Source of the DNA: Elusimicrobiota bacterium
GTDB lineage: Bacteria; Elusimicrobiota; UBA8919
DNA: 39,082 bases
Direction of reading: 5' to 3'
Assembly: GCA_016928195.1 (NCBI GenBank)
Contig: JAFGLF010000032.1
Location: forward strand, 1 to 39,082
In this document: one piece after another, positions 7,373 to 14,926 of the stretch
How the letters are laid out: the number at the start of each line of letters is the position of its first letter
How positions within the stretch are numbered: position 1 is the stretch's first letter
Notes under the pieces: model-generated
The model's database searches: none
The model's input: only the letters and a program-made list of their open reading frames with translations
What the model was told of the DNA's origin: nothing
Translations under genes and position numbers: made by a program

Positions 7373-9097
7373 ATGTTATACAAAGGAAGCCCTGCATCAC
7401 CCGGTATCGCAATAGGCAGAGTATTTCTGCTTGAGGATGAAGAGTTTTGTGCTATAAAAAGAACTATTTCAAAAGAAGGTATTCGTAAGGAAATTGAAAG
7501 ATTTAAAAGAGCGATTGTAGCTACAAAAAATGAGCTTAATAGAATTACGAACAAGGCAACAAAACATCTTTCTAAAAAACATGTAAAACTTTTTGAAGCT
7601 TACCTTTTTATAGTTGATGACCCTGTTTTCAAAGAGGATGTGATTTCCAGGATAACAAAGGGATTGGTAAATGCCGAATATGCATTACAGGAAGTAACAG
7701 AAAAGAATTTGAAGGTTTTTGAAAAGATAGAAGATGAGTATTTTAAACAGCGCGGTAATGATGTTTTGGATGTCAGCAAGAAAATTATGCGCCACATGGT
7801 TGGTGCCCAAAAGAAAACACTTGCAGAAACACCGGAGGATTCGATTGTATTTACACACAACCTTACACCTACGGATACAATTACTATGAAGGATGAAAAT
7901 ATTTTGGGATTTGCCACGAATATGGGGGGTAAAACATCACATACTGCCATTATGGCACAGGCAATGGAAATACCTGCGGTTGTAGGACTAAAAGATATTA
8001 CCTCGCATGTTAAACACGGGGATAGCGTTATTATTGACGGCACAGAGGGAGTTGTTGTTATTAATCCTGATGAGGATACCCTGGCAAACTATAAAAGAAT
8101 GCAGCAGCGTTTCATTACCGCAGTAAAAGAACTTAATCAGTTTGTTGACCTGCCTGCGGTTACTACAGACGGTAAAAAAATAGTTGTTGCATCAAATATT
8201 GAAATTCCGCAAGAGATAAAATCGGTAATTTCACATGGTGCTGAAGGAATAGGTCTTTTTAGAACGGAATACCTTTTTCTAAACAGAAAAACTCTGCCGT
8301 CCGAGACGGAACAGTTTGAGTCCTATAAAAATGTAGTTGAAAAAATTTTCCCAAATCCTGTAATAATCAGAACAGTGGATTTAGGAGGCGACAAGCTTTT
8401 TCATAATGTGGAGATTAATAAAGAAAGGAACCCTTTTTTAGGACTTCGTGCAATAAGACTTTGTCTTAAACATCCTGAAATGTTTAAGAAGCAGCTAAGA
8501 GCAATTCTCAGAGCATCGGCATTCGGAAACGTTAAATTAATGTATCCCATGATTTCAGGTGTTGATGAACTTCGTGCCGCAAATGCCGTATTAAGCGAGG
8601 TAAAACAGGAATTAAAAAGCAAATCGATTCAGTTTGACGAAAATATTGAAGTCGGCATAATGATTGAAATACCTTCCGCTGCTTTGACTGTTGATGTTTT
8701 AGCAAAAGAAGCTGATTTTTTATCAATCGGGACCAATGATTTAATTCAATACACTCTGGCTGTTGACAGGATTAATGAATATGTTACACATCTTTATGAG
8801 CCGTTGCATCTTTCTGTTTTGCGTCTCTTAAAAAATATAATCAATGCAGGTCATAGGGCAGGGAAATGGGTTTCAATGTGCGGTGAGATGGCAGGAGATC
8901 CATCATATACAGAAATACTTTTGGGATTAGGGCTTGAACATTTCAGTGTGGTTTCTGCGTCAGTGTTGAGAATAAAAAAAGAGATAAGAAAAACAAATTT
9001 TAAAGCCGCAAAAAAAATAACCGACGAGATACTTTCTGAATCAAGCAGAGACCTGCTTGTAAAAAAGATTAAACAGCGAAAATCACTCACAAGTTAA
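7373..9097 (+). CDS. ptsI: PTS enzyme I (phosphoenolpyruvate-protein phosphotransferase)
   Basis: First enzyme of the phosphotransferase system; it autophosphorylates from PEP and passes the group to HPr. The length of 574 is normal. The N-terminal segment YKGSPASPGIAIGRVFLLED is typical. The active His190 lies in GGKTSHTAIMAQAMEIPAVVG. The PEP-binding barrel follows (GAEGIGLFRTEYLF, RTVDLGGDK, SIGTNDLIQYTLAVDR), with the active cysteine at about residue 503 in WVSMCGEMAGDP. It pairs with HPr at 6983. No EIIB or EIIC is visible, so sugar transport by this PTS cannot be shown from the window; a regulatory role is possible. Confidence 0.97.
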   Translation: MLYKGSPASPGIAIGRVFLLEDEEFCAIKRTISKEGIRKEIERFKRAIVATKNELNRITNKATKHLSKKHVKLFEAYLFIVDDPVFKEDVISRITKGLVNAEYALQEVTEKNLKVFEKIEDEYFKQRGNDVLDVSKKIMRHMVGAQKKTLAETPEDSIVFTHNLTPTDTITMKDENILGFATNMGGKTSHTAIMAQAMEIPAVVGLKDITSHVKHGDSVIIDGTEGVVVINPDEDTLANYKRMQQRFITAVKELNQFVDLPAVTTDGKKIVVASNIEIPQEIKSVISHGAEGIGLFRTEYLFLNRKTLPSETEQFESYKNVVEKIFPNPVIIRTVDLGGDKLFHNVEINKERNPFLGLRAIRLCLKHPEMFKKQLRAILRASAFGNVKLMYPMISGVDELRAANAVLSEVKQELKSKSIQFDENIEVGIMIEIPSAALTVDVLAKEADFLSIGTNDLIQYTLAVDRINEYVTHLYEPLHLSVLRLLKNIINAGHRAGKWVSMCGEMAGDPSYTEILLGLGLEHFSVVSASVLRIKKEIRKTNFKAAKKITDEILSESSRDLLVKKIKQRKSLTS

Positions 9098-9143
9098 TCC
9101 GCAGATATATGAACCCGTCAACACATGAACATTTTTATATTTT

Positions 9144-10982
9144 ATGAATATTCGCAATTTTTCCATTATAGCTCATATTGATCATGGGAAATCCACTCTT
9201 GCTGACCGTCTTTTAGAATTTACATCCGAAATTACAAGGTCCCATCATGCACAAGTTTTGGATGCAATGGATTTGGAGCGCGAACGGGGGATTACCATAA
9301 AGGCAAAAGCGGTACGTCTGAACTATACTGCAAATGACGGGCAGACATATCAGCTGAATCTTATAGATACTCCCGGGCATGTTGATTTCACTTATGAGGT
9401 TTCCCGTGTTCTTGCCGCATGTGAAGGATGCCTTTTGCTTGTTGATGCCTCACAGGGTGTTGAAGCCCAGACCCTTTCTAACTATGAACTTACAAGACAG
9501 CATAAATTAAAAGTGATTCCGGTAATAAATAAAATTGACTTAAAACAAGCAGATGTTTCAAAAACACAGCATCAGATAGAAAAAATATTAAAGATTTCCG
9601 AAGAGCCGCTGCTGGTTTCTGCCAAACAAAATACCGGAATTGAAAATGTTATAAATGCTATATTAGAGAAAATATCAGCCCCTTCGGGTGATACGAAAAA
9701 GCCGCTCAAAGCACTTGTATTTGATTCTCATTATGATTCTTTCAGAGGTGTAATAATTTATATCCGGATCTTTGAAGGACAAATATCTTCAGGCGAAAAA
9801 GTACTTTTTTTCTCAAGCGGAGAAAAATTTGATGTCGAAGAAGTTGGTTTTTTTAGAATACAGAATCCTTCGGCTCCTGCCGGACGTCAGAAAATAAATA
9901 AACTTTCAGCAGGTGAAGTAGGTTACATAATACTCGGGATAAAAGATATTCATAAAATCAGAATAGGTGATACAATTACAAGTGCAGAGAATCCCACGTC
10001 GTCTGCGCATCCGGGATATAAAGAGTTAAAACCCTTTGTTTTTTGCGGTTTATATCCAGTACAACCTGGCGATTACGATAATCTTACAAAAGCCATAGGA
10101 AAGCTTCATCTTGAAGACTCCGCGTTTTTCTATCAGCCTGAGACATCTGCCGCACTGGGTTTCGGTTATAGATGCGGATTTTTAGGACTTCTACATATGG
10201 ATATAGTTAAAGAACGTCTGCAGCGGGAATTTGATTTAAATCTCATTATAACGTCTCCCAATGTAAAGTATAGGATTAAATGTATTGATAACAGTAGACC
10301 TGTTACAGGCAAGACCGGAAATGCAGCAATAATCGAGATTGAAAATCCTTCAAAATTTCCTGAGAGACAATTTATAGAAAAGATTTATGAGCCGTATATT
10401 CTGGCAACTTTTGTGCTGCCGTCTCAATTCGTAGGTAATGTTATGTCTTTATGTGAAGGAAAGCGTGCTGATTTTTTGGATATGGTGTATATTACCGAAG
10501 AAAAGGTAAAACTTACTTACGAGATGCCTCTGTCGGAAGCCATTGTGGATTTTTATGACAAGCTTAAATCGGTCTCTTCCGGATATGCTTCTTTTGACTA
10601 TGAACTTTCTGACTATAAAGAATCACAGCTTATCAAACTTGATGTACTGGTAAACAATGAATCTGTTGATACCCTTTCGGTTGTTGTTCATAGATCAAAT
10701 GCCGAATTTTATGGTAGAAAAATAGTGGAAAAATTGAGAGGACTTATTCCCCGTCAGATGTTTGAGATTCCCATACAAGCGGCGATTTCCGGAAAAATTA
10801 TTGCCCGTGAAAATGTCCGTGCTATAAGAAAAGATGTTATTGCTAAATGTTACGGAGGGGATATAACCCGTAAAAGAAAACTTCTTGAAAAACAAAAAGA
10901 AGGAAAGAAAAAGATGAAGCAGTTTGGTAATGTGTCTATTCCGCAGGAAGCATTTCTCGCTGTATTAAGGCTGGAGGAATAG
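9144..10982 (+). CDS. lepA: Elongation factor 4 (LepA) GTPase
   Basis: Ribosome-associated translational GTPase, 612 residues against about 600 usually. G1 is AHIDHGKST at residues 10-18, the switch region has RERGITIKAKAV, G3 is DTPGHVDFTYE, and G4 is NKIDL. The LepA-specific C-terminal domain ends with the family pattern CYGGDITRKRKLLEKQKEGK, then KKMKQFGNVSIPQEAF. Around residues 240-255, between EVGFFRIQ and KLSAGEVGYI, there are about seven extra residues (SAPAGRQK), perhaps from a decayed palindrome at 9875-9891. No clear ribosome site precedes the ATG; the upstream sequence is AT-rich. Confidence 0.97.
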   Translation: MNIRNFSIIAHIDHGKSTLADRLLEFTSEITRSHHAQVLDAMDLERERGITIKAKAVRLNYTANDGQTYQLNLIDTPGHVDFTYEVSRVLAACEGCLLLVDASQGVEAQTLSNYELTRQHKLKVIPVINKIDLKQADVSKTQHQIEKILKISEEPLLVSAKQNTGIENVINAILEKISAPSGDTKKPLKALVFDSHYDSFRGVIIYIRIFEGQISSGEKVLFFSSGEKFDVEEVGFFRIQNPSAPAGRQKINKLSAGEVGYIILGIKDIHKIRIGDTITSAENPTSSAHPGYKELKPFVFCGLYPVQPGDYDNLTKAIGKLHLEDSAFFYQPETSAALGFGYRCGFLGLLHMDIVKERLQREFDLNLIITSPNVKYRIKCIDNSRPVTGKTGNAAIIEIENPSKFPERQFIEKIYEPYILATFVLPSQFVGNVMSLCEGKRADFLDMVYITEEKVKLTYEMPLSEAIVDFYDKLKSVSSGYASFDYELSDYKESQLIKLDVLVNNESVDTLSVVVHRSNAEFYGRKIVEKLRGLIPRQMFEIPIQAAISGKIIARENVRAIRKDVIAKCYGGDITRKRKLLEKQKEGKKKMKQFGNVSIPQEAFLAVLRLEE

Positions 10983-10993
10983 CAGGATTTGTA

Positions 10994-11015
10994 CCGCCCC
11001 GATATATCGGGGCGG
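10994..11015. repeat. Perfect 22-base palindrome after lepA
   Basis: Perfect self-complementary sequence with arms CCGCCCC and GGGGCGG around GATATATC. It begins 11 bases after the lepA stop and ends two bases before a -35 box. It could act as a transcription stop for lepA, although no T-run follows directly, or be one of the short GC-rich palindromes scattered in this window. Confidence 0.7.
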
Positions 11016-11017
11016 GG

Positions 11018-11045
11018 TTGACTTTTCAGTATAGTTTAATATAAT
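11018..11045 (+). promoter_or_regulatory. Sigma70-type promoter for the lepB operon
   Basis: TTGACT at 11018-11023 and TATAAT at 11040-11045 with a 16-base spacer. The context (GGGTTGACTTTT before and TTTAATATAAT at the -10) is nearly the same as the promoter at 23169-23196. Transcription would start near 11052, giving a leader of about 115 bases. Confidence 0.75.
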
Positions 11046-11166
11046 TTTTCATACAGATTCGAATTTACACGTATGAAGGCTAAAATCACGAATAAAAAAC
11101 GAATAAAGGGAGATGAGTGTTCGTAATAAATTCGTGAGCTGTTATATAAAGCGAAGTGAGGAAGAG

Positions 11167-11967
11167 ATGAATCTTATAATATTTCTATTTTTTACGATTG
11201 CCGAAGTTATAACTATTGGATATGTATTTTTTAAGATGCAGGAATATCCGATGGAGCTTAAACTCGGAATAATTATTGTGGTTTCCATTATTACAGCAAT
11301 CGTATTAAGAAAAGTTTTAAAAAAGTCTAAAGGATTTCTAAAAAAAGCGGTTGCTGAAGCCATTGAGTGGGCTGATACCCTTATATGGTCAGGTATTGTT
11401 GCTTTTCTTGTAATGTATTTTCTATTGCAGGCATTTAAGATACCATCTGGTTCTATGCGAAATACGTTTCTGGAAGGGGACCATCTTTTTGTCAATAAGT
11501 TCATATACGGAACCAGAATTTTCTATCCGAGTTTTTCCGGCGGTATAAAGCTTAAAATGAAAAGGATTTTGGTACTGAAAGAACCAAAACGCGGAGATAT
11601 AGTGGTTTTTTCTGCACCTCCGCAGGCACTTGAACCGTATGAGAGAGAAGCAGGTGTAAAGAAAGATTTTGTAAAGAGATGTATAGGTATTGCAGGAGAT
11701 AAAATAGAGATCAGGAAGAAAAAACTGTATGTTAACGATGTTTTACAGAAAGAGCCGTACGTGATTTTAACAAGTATGAGCGACGATATTCCGCAGCGTG
11801 ATAATTTCGGTCCGGTTAGCGTCCCCGAAGGTCATTATTTTATGATGGGTGATAATAGGGACAATAGCAAAGATTCGCGTTTCTGGGGAACTCTTGATAA
11901 AAAATACGTTAAGGGCAAACCGCTTTTAATTTACTGGCCGCCAAAAAGGGTAAAATTAGTTAAGTAA
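11167..11967 (+). CDS. lepB: Signal peptidase I
   Basis: Membrane serine protease that removes signal peptides from exported proteins. From ATG 11167 it has 266 residues with three hydrophobic segments (about 1-22, 33-48 and 73-90). The catalytic Ser96 lies in KIPSGSM and the catalytic Lys170 in DFVKRCIGIAGDKIEI. The box GDNRDNSKDSRFWG is complete. I chose ATG 11167 because GTGAGGA at 11156-11162 is correctly placed; an in-frame ATG at 11113 would add 18 residues without such a site. It is followed by the NfeD, slipin and hemW genes, apparently one operon from the promoter at 11018. Confidence 0.95.
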   Translation: MNLIIFLFFTIAEVITIGYVFFKMQEYPMELKLGIIIVVSIITAIVLRKVLKKSKGFLKKAVAEAIEWADTLIWSGIVAFLVMYFLLQAFKIPSGSMRNTFLEGDHLFVNKFIYGTRIFYPSFSGGIKLKMKRILVLKEPKRGDIVVFSAPPQALEPYEREAGVKKDFVKRCIGIAGDKIEIRKKKLYVNDVLQKEPYVILTSMSDDIPQRDNFGPVSVPEGHYFMMGDNRDNSKDSRFWGTLDKKYVKGKPLLIYWPPKRVKLVK

Positions 11968-11980
11968 AAAACGGGCGAAG

Positions 11981-12012
11981 CCCTGTACCAGAGACTTCGT
12001 CACGGTACAGGG
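11981..12012. repeat. Hairpin between lepB and the NfeD gene
   Basis: Perfect 9-base stem CCCTGTACC (11981-11989) with GGTACAGGG (12004-12012) around a 14-base loop. GGGCGAAG occurs at 11973-11980 and again right after the stem at 12010-12017. It lies within an operon, and the following GAAGTGAGG is the ribosome site of the next gene. Confidence 0.7.
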
Positions 12013-12027
12013 CGAAGTGAGGTAAAT

Positions 12028-12456
12028 ATGTTTGAACACTGGTTAGCATGGGCTGTAGTTGCGGTTGTACTGGTTATTATTGAGATAATTTCACCTACGG
12101 TATTTTTCTTTGTTTGTCTTGCTATTGGAGCTATTTTTGCATCCATTGCCACTATTTTTCATATTGCCTGGCTGCCATGGGTTGTATTTATTACTATTTC
12201 TTTTTTGCTGGTTGTTTTCGCAAGACCATTGATAAACAAATTTGTGAATAGACCCGGCCGTCCGGCAAATGTGGATGCGTTAGTAGGGCAGAGGGCATAT
12301 GTGTTGGAAGAAGTGAAACCAACAAGATATGGCAGAATAAAAGTTGAAGGCGAAGAATGGATTGCAGAATCACCTGAGGAAATTACAAAAGATACCTGGG
12401 TAAAAATTACCGAAATCAAGGGCACCAGAGTGGTAGTAGAGAAGACAGATCAATAG
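12028..12456 (+). CDS. NfeD-family membrane protein (short form)
   Basis: Protein of 142 residues with three or four membrane segments in the first 80 residues (LAWAVVAVVLVIIEIISPTV and later), then an OB-fold-like NfeD domain (VDALVGQRAYVLEEVKPTRY, GRIKVEGEEWIAESPE). The short form lacks the ClpP-like protease domain of long NfeD proteins. Short NfeD proteins are normally encoded next to an SPFH/slipin gene, as here, and are thought to work with it in the membrane. The GTGAGG site before the ATG supports the start. Confidence 0.92.
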   Translation: MFEHWLAWAVVAVVLVIIEIISPTVFFFVCLAIGAIFASIATIFHIAWLPWVVFITISFLLVVFARPLINKFVNRPGRPANVDALVGQRAYVLEEVKPTRYGRIKVEGEEWIAESPEEITKDTWVKITEIKGTRVVVEKTDQ

Positions 12457-12464
12457 AGCATAGA

Positions 12465-12530
12465 GGCAGAGCATAAGAGCAGAAGTGCAGAAGTAACTGC
12501 TGCGCTTTTGCACTTGCTGCTTTTGCACTG
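12465..12530 (+). repeat. Repeat B copy 2, core inverted
   Basis: GGCAGAGCATAAGAGCAGAA, then core GCAGAAGTAACTGC at 12487-12500 (exact reverse complement of 4709-4722), then right arm GCTTTTGCACTTGCTGCTTT. It lies between the NfeD and slipin genes, just before the GGGGG ribosome site of the slipin. Confidence 0.8.
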
Positions 12531-12547
12531 AAGTTAAGGGGGTATTT

Positions 12548-13447
12548 ATGGGTCAAATTCCTGTTCCGTTAGTGATTGTAGTACTGATATTGTTGGTTAC
12601 TTTTGCAAAGATGGCACTTCGTATTATCAGACCTTATGAAAAGGGTCTTGTGGAGTTTTTGGGTAAATTCAATAGAACAGTTGATTCGGGGCTAGCATTT
12701 ATTATTCCGATTTTCGAAACAATAAGAAAGGTAGATATGCGCGAGCAGGTTCTGGATGTTCCCCCTCAGGATGTTATTACAAAGGACAATGTTGCCGTGA
12801 TCGTTGACGCTATTGTTTATTTTAAAGTTACCGACCCATTCAAAGTAGTATATAATGTTGCTAATTTTATTCAGGCTGCGATTAATCTTGCCCAGACAAA
12901 TCTGAGGAATGTTATAGGCGAATTGGCTTTGGATGAAACACTGACTTCTCGCGAGAAGATAAACACCCAGCTGCGTACTGTTCTTGACGAGGCAACGGAT
13001 GCGTGGGGGGTAAAGGTAACCCGCGTTGAACTGCGTAAGATTGACCCTCCTGCAGATATCACCGCTGCAATGTCAAAGCAGATGAAAGCAGAAAGGGAGA
13101 AGCGTGCAGCTATTCTTGAAGCCGAAGGGTTGCGCCAGGCAGCAATTCTGAAAGCAGAAGGTTCGAAACTTTCGGCAATTTTAGAGGCAGAAGGTAAAGC
13201 AGAAGCGATAAAGAGAGTCGCAGATGCTGAAAAATATCAGATAGAAATTGTTTATAATGCAATTCATTCGGGAAAACCCACGAATGATTTGATCGCAATC
13301 AAATATCTTGAAACTCTCGAGAAGGTTGCTGACGGAGAGGCAACGAAAATATTCCTGCCTCTGGAGTCCTCCGGAGTACTTGGTTCCATAGGCGGTATTG
13401 CGGAACTTTTTAAAGATAAAAAGAAAGAGGAAAAAGATAAATCATAA
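12548..13447 (+). CDS. SPFH/slipin (stomatin-like) membrane protein
   Basis: Protein of 299 residues of the stomatin/prohibitin/flotillin superfamily. There is one N-terminal membrane segment (about residues 4-22), then the band-7 domain ([40 protein letters not shown]), and a long charged helix with AEG-type repeats ([20 protein letters not shown]) that drives oligomerisation. Such proteins form large membrane rings and scaffold membrane regions. The pairing with NfeD directly upstream is the classic slipin-NfeD arrangement. The start follows AAGGGGG. Confidence 0.95.
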   Translation: MGQIPVPLVIVVLILLVTFAKMALRIIRPYEKGLVEFLGKFNRTVDSGLAFIIPIFETIRKVDMREQVLDVPPQDVITKDNVAVIVDAIVYFKVTDPFKVVYNVANFIQAAINLAQTNLRNVIGELALDETLTSREKINTQLRTVLDEATDAWGVKVTRVELRKIDPPADITAAMSKQMKAEREKRAAILEAEGLRQAAILKAEGSKLSAILEAEGKAEAIKRVADAEKYQIEIVYNAIHSGKPTNDLIAIKYLETLEKVADGEATKIFLPLESSGVLGSIGGIAELFKDKKKEEKDKS

Positions 13448-13456
13448 ATTTATCAA

Positions 13457-14626
13457 ATGAAATCTACAAATTTTACAGATAATGCAATGGCAGGGGTTTG
13501 CCCCCACACCAAAGGTTTTGGCGTGGGGGTTTACATTCATATCCCGTTTTGCAGAAAAAAATGCAACTATTGCGACTTTGTAAGTGTGGCCACGAATAAA
13601 AAACACGCCTGCCCCGACTTTACGTCGGGGGATTACGCAGATAAGTATCTAAATGTATTATCTAAAGAATTTGCTTCTTGCTCCTCTCTTCTATCTTCTC
13701 TCTCTCCTCTCACATTGTATATCGGAGGCGGTACACCGTCGATACTCTCGGAAAAACAGATTGAATTTTTGTTTAAAGAACTGTTTTTGTATTTTCGTTT
13801 GGATTCTATAAGAGAAGCTACTTTTGAGATAAATCCAGAATCTATTACGGAAGGAAAATTAAAGTTGCTAAAAGAATACAGGGTTAACCGTTTGAGTATC
13901 GGCCTGCAGTCTTTTGATAACAATATATTGAAATTATTAGGCCGGGTTCATGAGGTTGGTGATTTTTTAAGATGTTATGAGTTAGCAAGAAAAACAGGTT
14001 TTGATAATATAAATGTTGATTTAATTTTTGGGATACCGGGACAGCCGCTGAAAATCTGGAAAGATACTCTTGCTGAAACAATAAGATTGCATCCGGAACA
14101 TATTTCAACTTATAGTCTAACTATAGAAGAAGGGACAAGTTTTTTTAATCAGGATTTAAGAAAAGATACGGATCTGGATGCGGATATGTATGAGTTTGCA
14201 ATTGAATTTTTAAAAGAAAAAGGGTATTGTCATTATGAAATTTCGAATTTTTCTCGTCCGGGGCTAGAATGTAAACATAATATAAATTACTGGAGAAATG
14301 GCGGATATTTTGGTTTCGGTTTGGGCGCTGTGTCGTATATAAAGGGTAAAAGAATAAAAAATACAGAAAAATTTGACGAATATCTTGCCGGAAAGTTTCA
14401 TGCAGAAACTGAAGAAAATGATAATAAAATAAAACAGTCAGAGGATTTAATTCTTGGTTTACGCATGATCAAAGGAATAGAAATAAATGACGATATAAAA
14501 AAGAGATTTTATTCCCAAATTTGTGCCCTGAAAAATCAGGGTCTGTTAAATGAACAGGACAATTCATTGAAATTGACCGATAGAGGCATACTATTTGCAA
14601 ATCAGGTGTTTAGGGAGTTCGTGTGA
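13457..14626 (+). CDS. hemW: HemW-like radical SAM coproporphyrinogen III oxidase-family protein
   Basis: Radical SAM protein of 389 residues. The 4Fe-4S ligands are Cys32, Cys36 and Cys39 in VYIHIPFCRKKCNYCDF. LYIGGGTPSIL, LSIGLQSFDNNILKLLGR and the C-terminal HemW region with NINYWRNGGYFGFGLGA agree with HemW, a haem chaperone rather than a true oxidase in tested cases. The N-terminus is about 20 residues longer than usual, and the loop after the cysteine motif is expanded. Both additions coincide with GC-rich palindromes in the DNA (13501-13529 and 13612-13630), and a third stretch (13673-13717) is CT-rich. No good ribosome site is seen; ATG 13457 or ATG 13487 could be used. Confidence 0.9.
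   Translation: MKSTNFTDNAMAGVCPHTKGFGVGVYIHIPFCRKKCNYCDFVSVATNKKHACPDFTSGDYADKYLNVLSKEFASCSSLLSSLSPLTLYIGGGTPSILSEKQIEFLFKELFLYFRLDSIREATFEINPESITEGKLKLLKEYRVNRLSIGLQSFDNNILKLLGRVHEVGDFLRCYELARKTGFDNINVDLIFGIPGQPLKIWKDTLAETIRLHPEHISTYSLTIEEGTSFFNQDLRKDTDLDADMYEFAIEFLKEKGYCHYEISNFSRPGLECKHNINYWRNGGYFGFGLGAVSYIKGKRIKNTEKFDEYLAGKFHAETEENDNKIKQSEDLILGLRMIKGIEINDDIKKRFYSQICALKNQGLLNEQDNSLKLTDRGILFANQVFREFV
13501..13529. repeat. Palindromic insertion in the 5' coding part of hemW
   Basis: Arms CCCCCAC (13501-13507) and GTGGGGG (13523-13529), continued by CCAAA (13509-13513) with TTTGG (13517-13521), form a 12-pair stem with one mismatch. It encodes residues between AMAGV and VYIHIPFC, outside the conserved HemW core. 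Confidence 0.7.
13612..13630. repeat. Second palindromic insertion in hemW
   Basis: Perfect 7-pair hairpin CCCCGAC / GTCGGGG with loop TTTAC, within a loop of the protein (KKHACPDFTSGDYADK) that is short in typical HemW. The preceding CACGAATAAAAAAC (13591-13604) also occurs in the non-coding bases 11087-11100. Confidence 0.7.
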
Positions 14627-14926
14627 GTATCGCTCAGGAAAACTTTTCTTGAGTAATTTGACAATTGGCGTTCGCAAGCAAATTTTTCGGACACGCTCAG
14701 CCGACCGCCCTGCTCGCCTCGCTGAAGCGAGAGCGAAGCGGGTCGGCTTCGCTCTGGCGTCGCTCCTGTAGGGTGGTAGTCGCTCCTTAAGGGTGCCGAG
14801 AAAATTTTTTACTCACGCCTTTGGTTCTGCAAATATGAACTATCTTTTAGGAGTGGTGCTCGGGGTTGCGGTGTGGAAAATTTTTCCTTCGCATCTTAGT
14901 GTAAAGTATTGATTAGGAGGGATGGG
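14627..14926. other. Structured non-coding gap between hemW and the radical SAM gene
   Basis: A 300-base gap with no convincing ORF, rich in inverted repeats: CTCAGGAAAA/TTTTCTTGAG (14633-14653), AGCCGACC/GGTCGGCT (outer stem, about 14698-14748), GAGCGAAGC/GCTTCGCTC (14731-14754), and GTGAGTA (14623-14629) with TACTCAC (14810-14816). A 17-base direct repeat, GTCGCTCCTGTAGGGTG, at 14759-14775 recurs at 14779-14795 with two changes. I do not recognise a known RNA family here. Confidence 0.6.
14716..14742. repeat. Non-coding copy of the element core found in the GH57 gene
   Basis: These 27 bases match 5828-5854 at 24 positions. The sequence contains the small hairpin CTCGC-TGAA-GCGAG and leads into GAGCGAAGCGGG. 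Confidence 0.75.

Noticed and set aside
10994..11017. Classical intrinsic terminator after lepA.
   Set aside because: The stem is perfect but is followed by GGTTGACT rather than a T-run; kept as a palindrome, not as a terminator.
13612..13630. Hairpin in hemW read as a terminator or a gene break.
   Set aside because: The reading frame continues through it to conserved HemW motifs, so it is an in-frame insertion, not a gene end.
14621..14800. Possible rRNA, tmRNA, SRP RNA or RNase P fragment in the GC-rich gap.
   Set aside because: None of the conserved cores of these RNAs could be found by eye; the region is explained at least partly by repeats.
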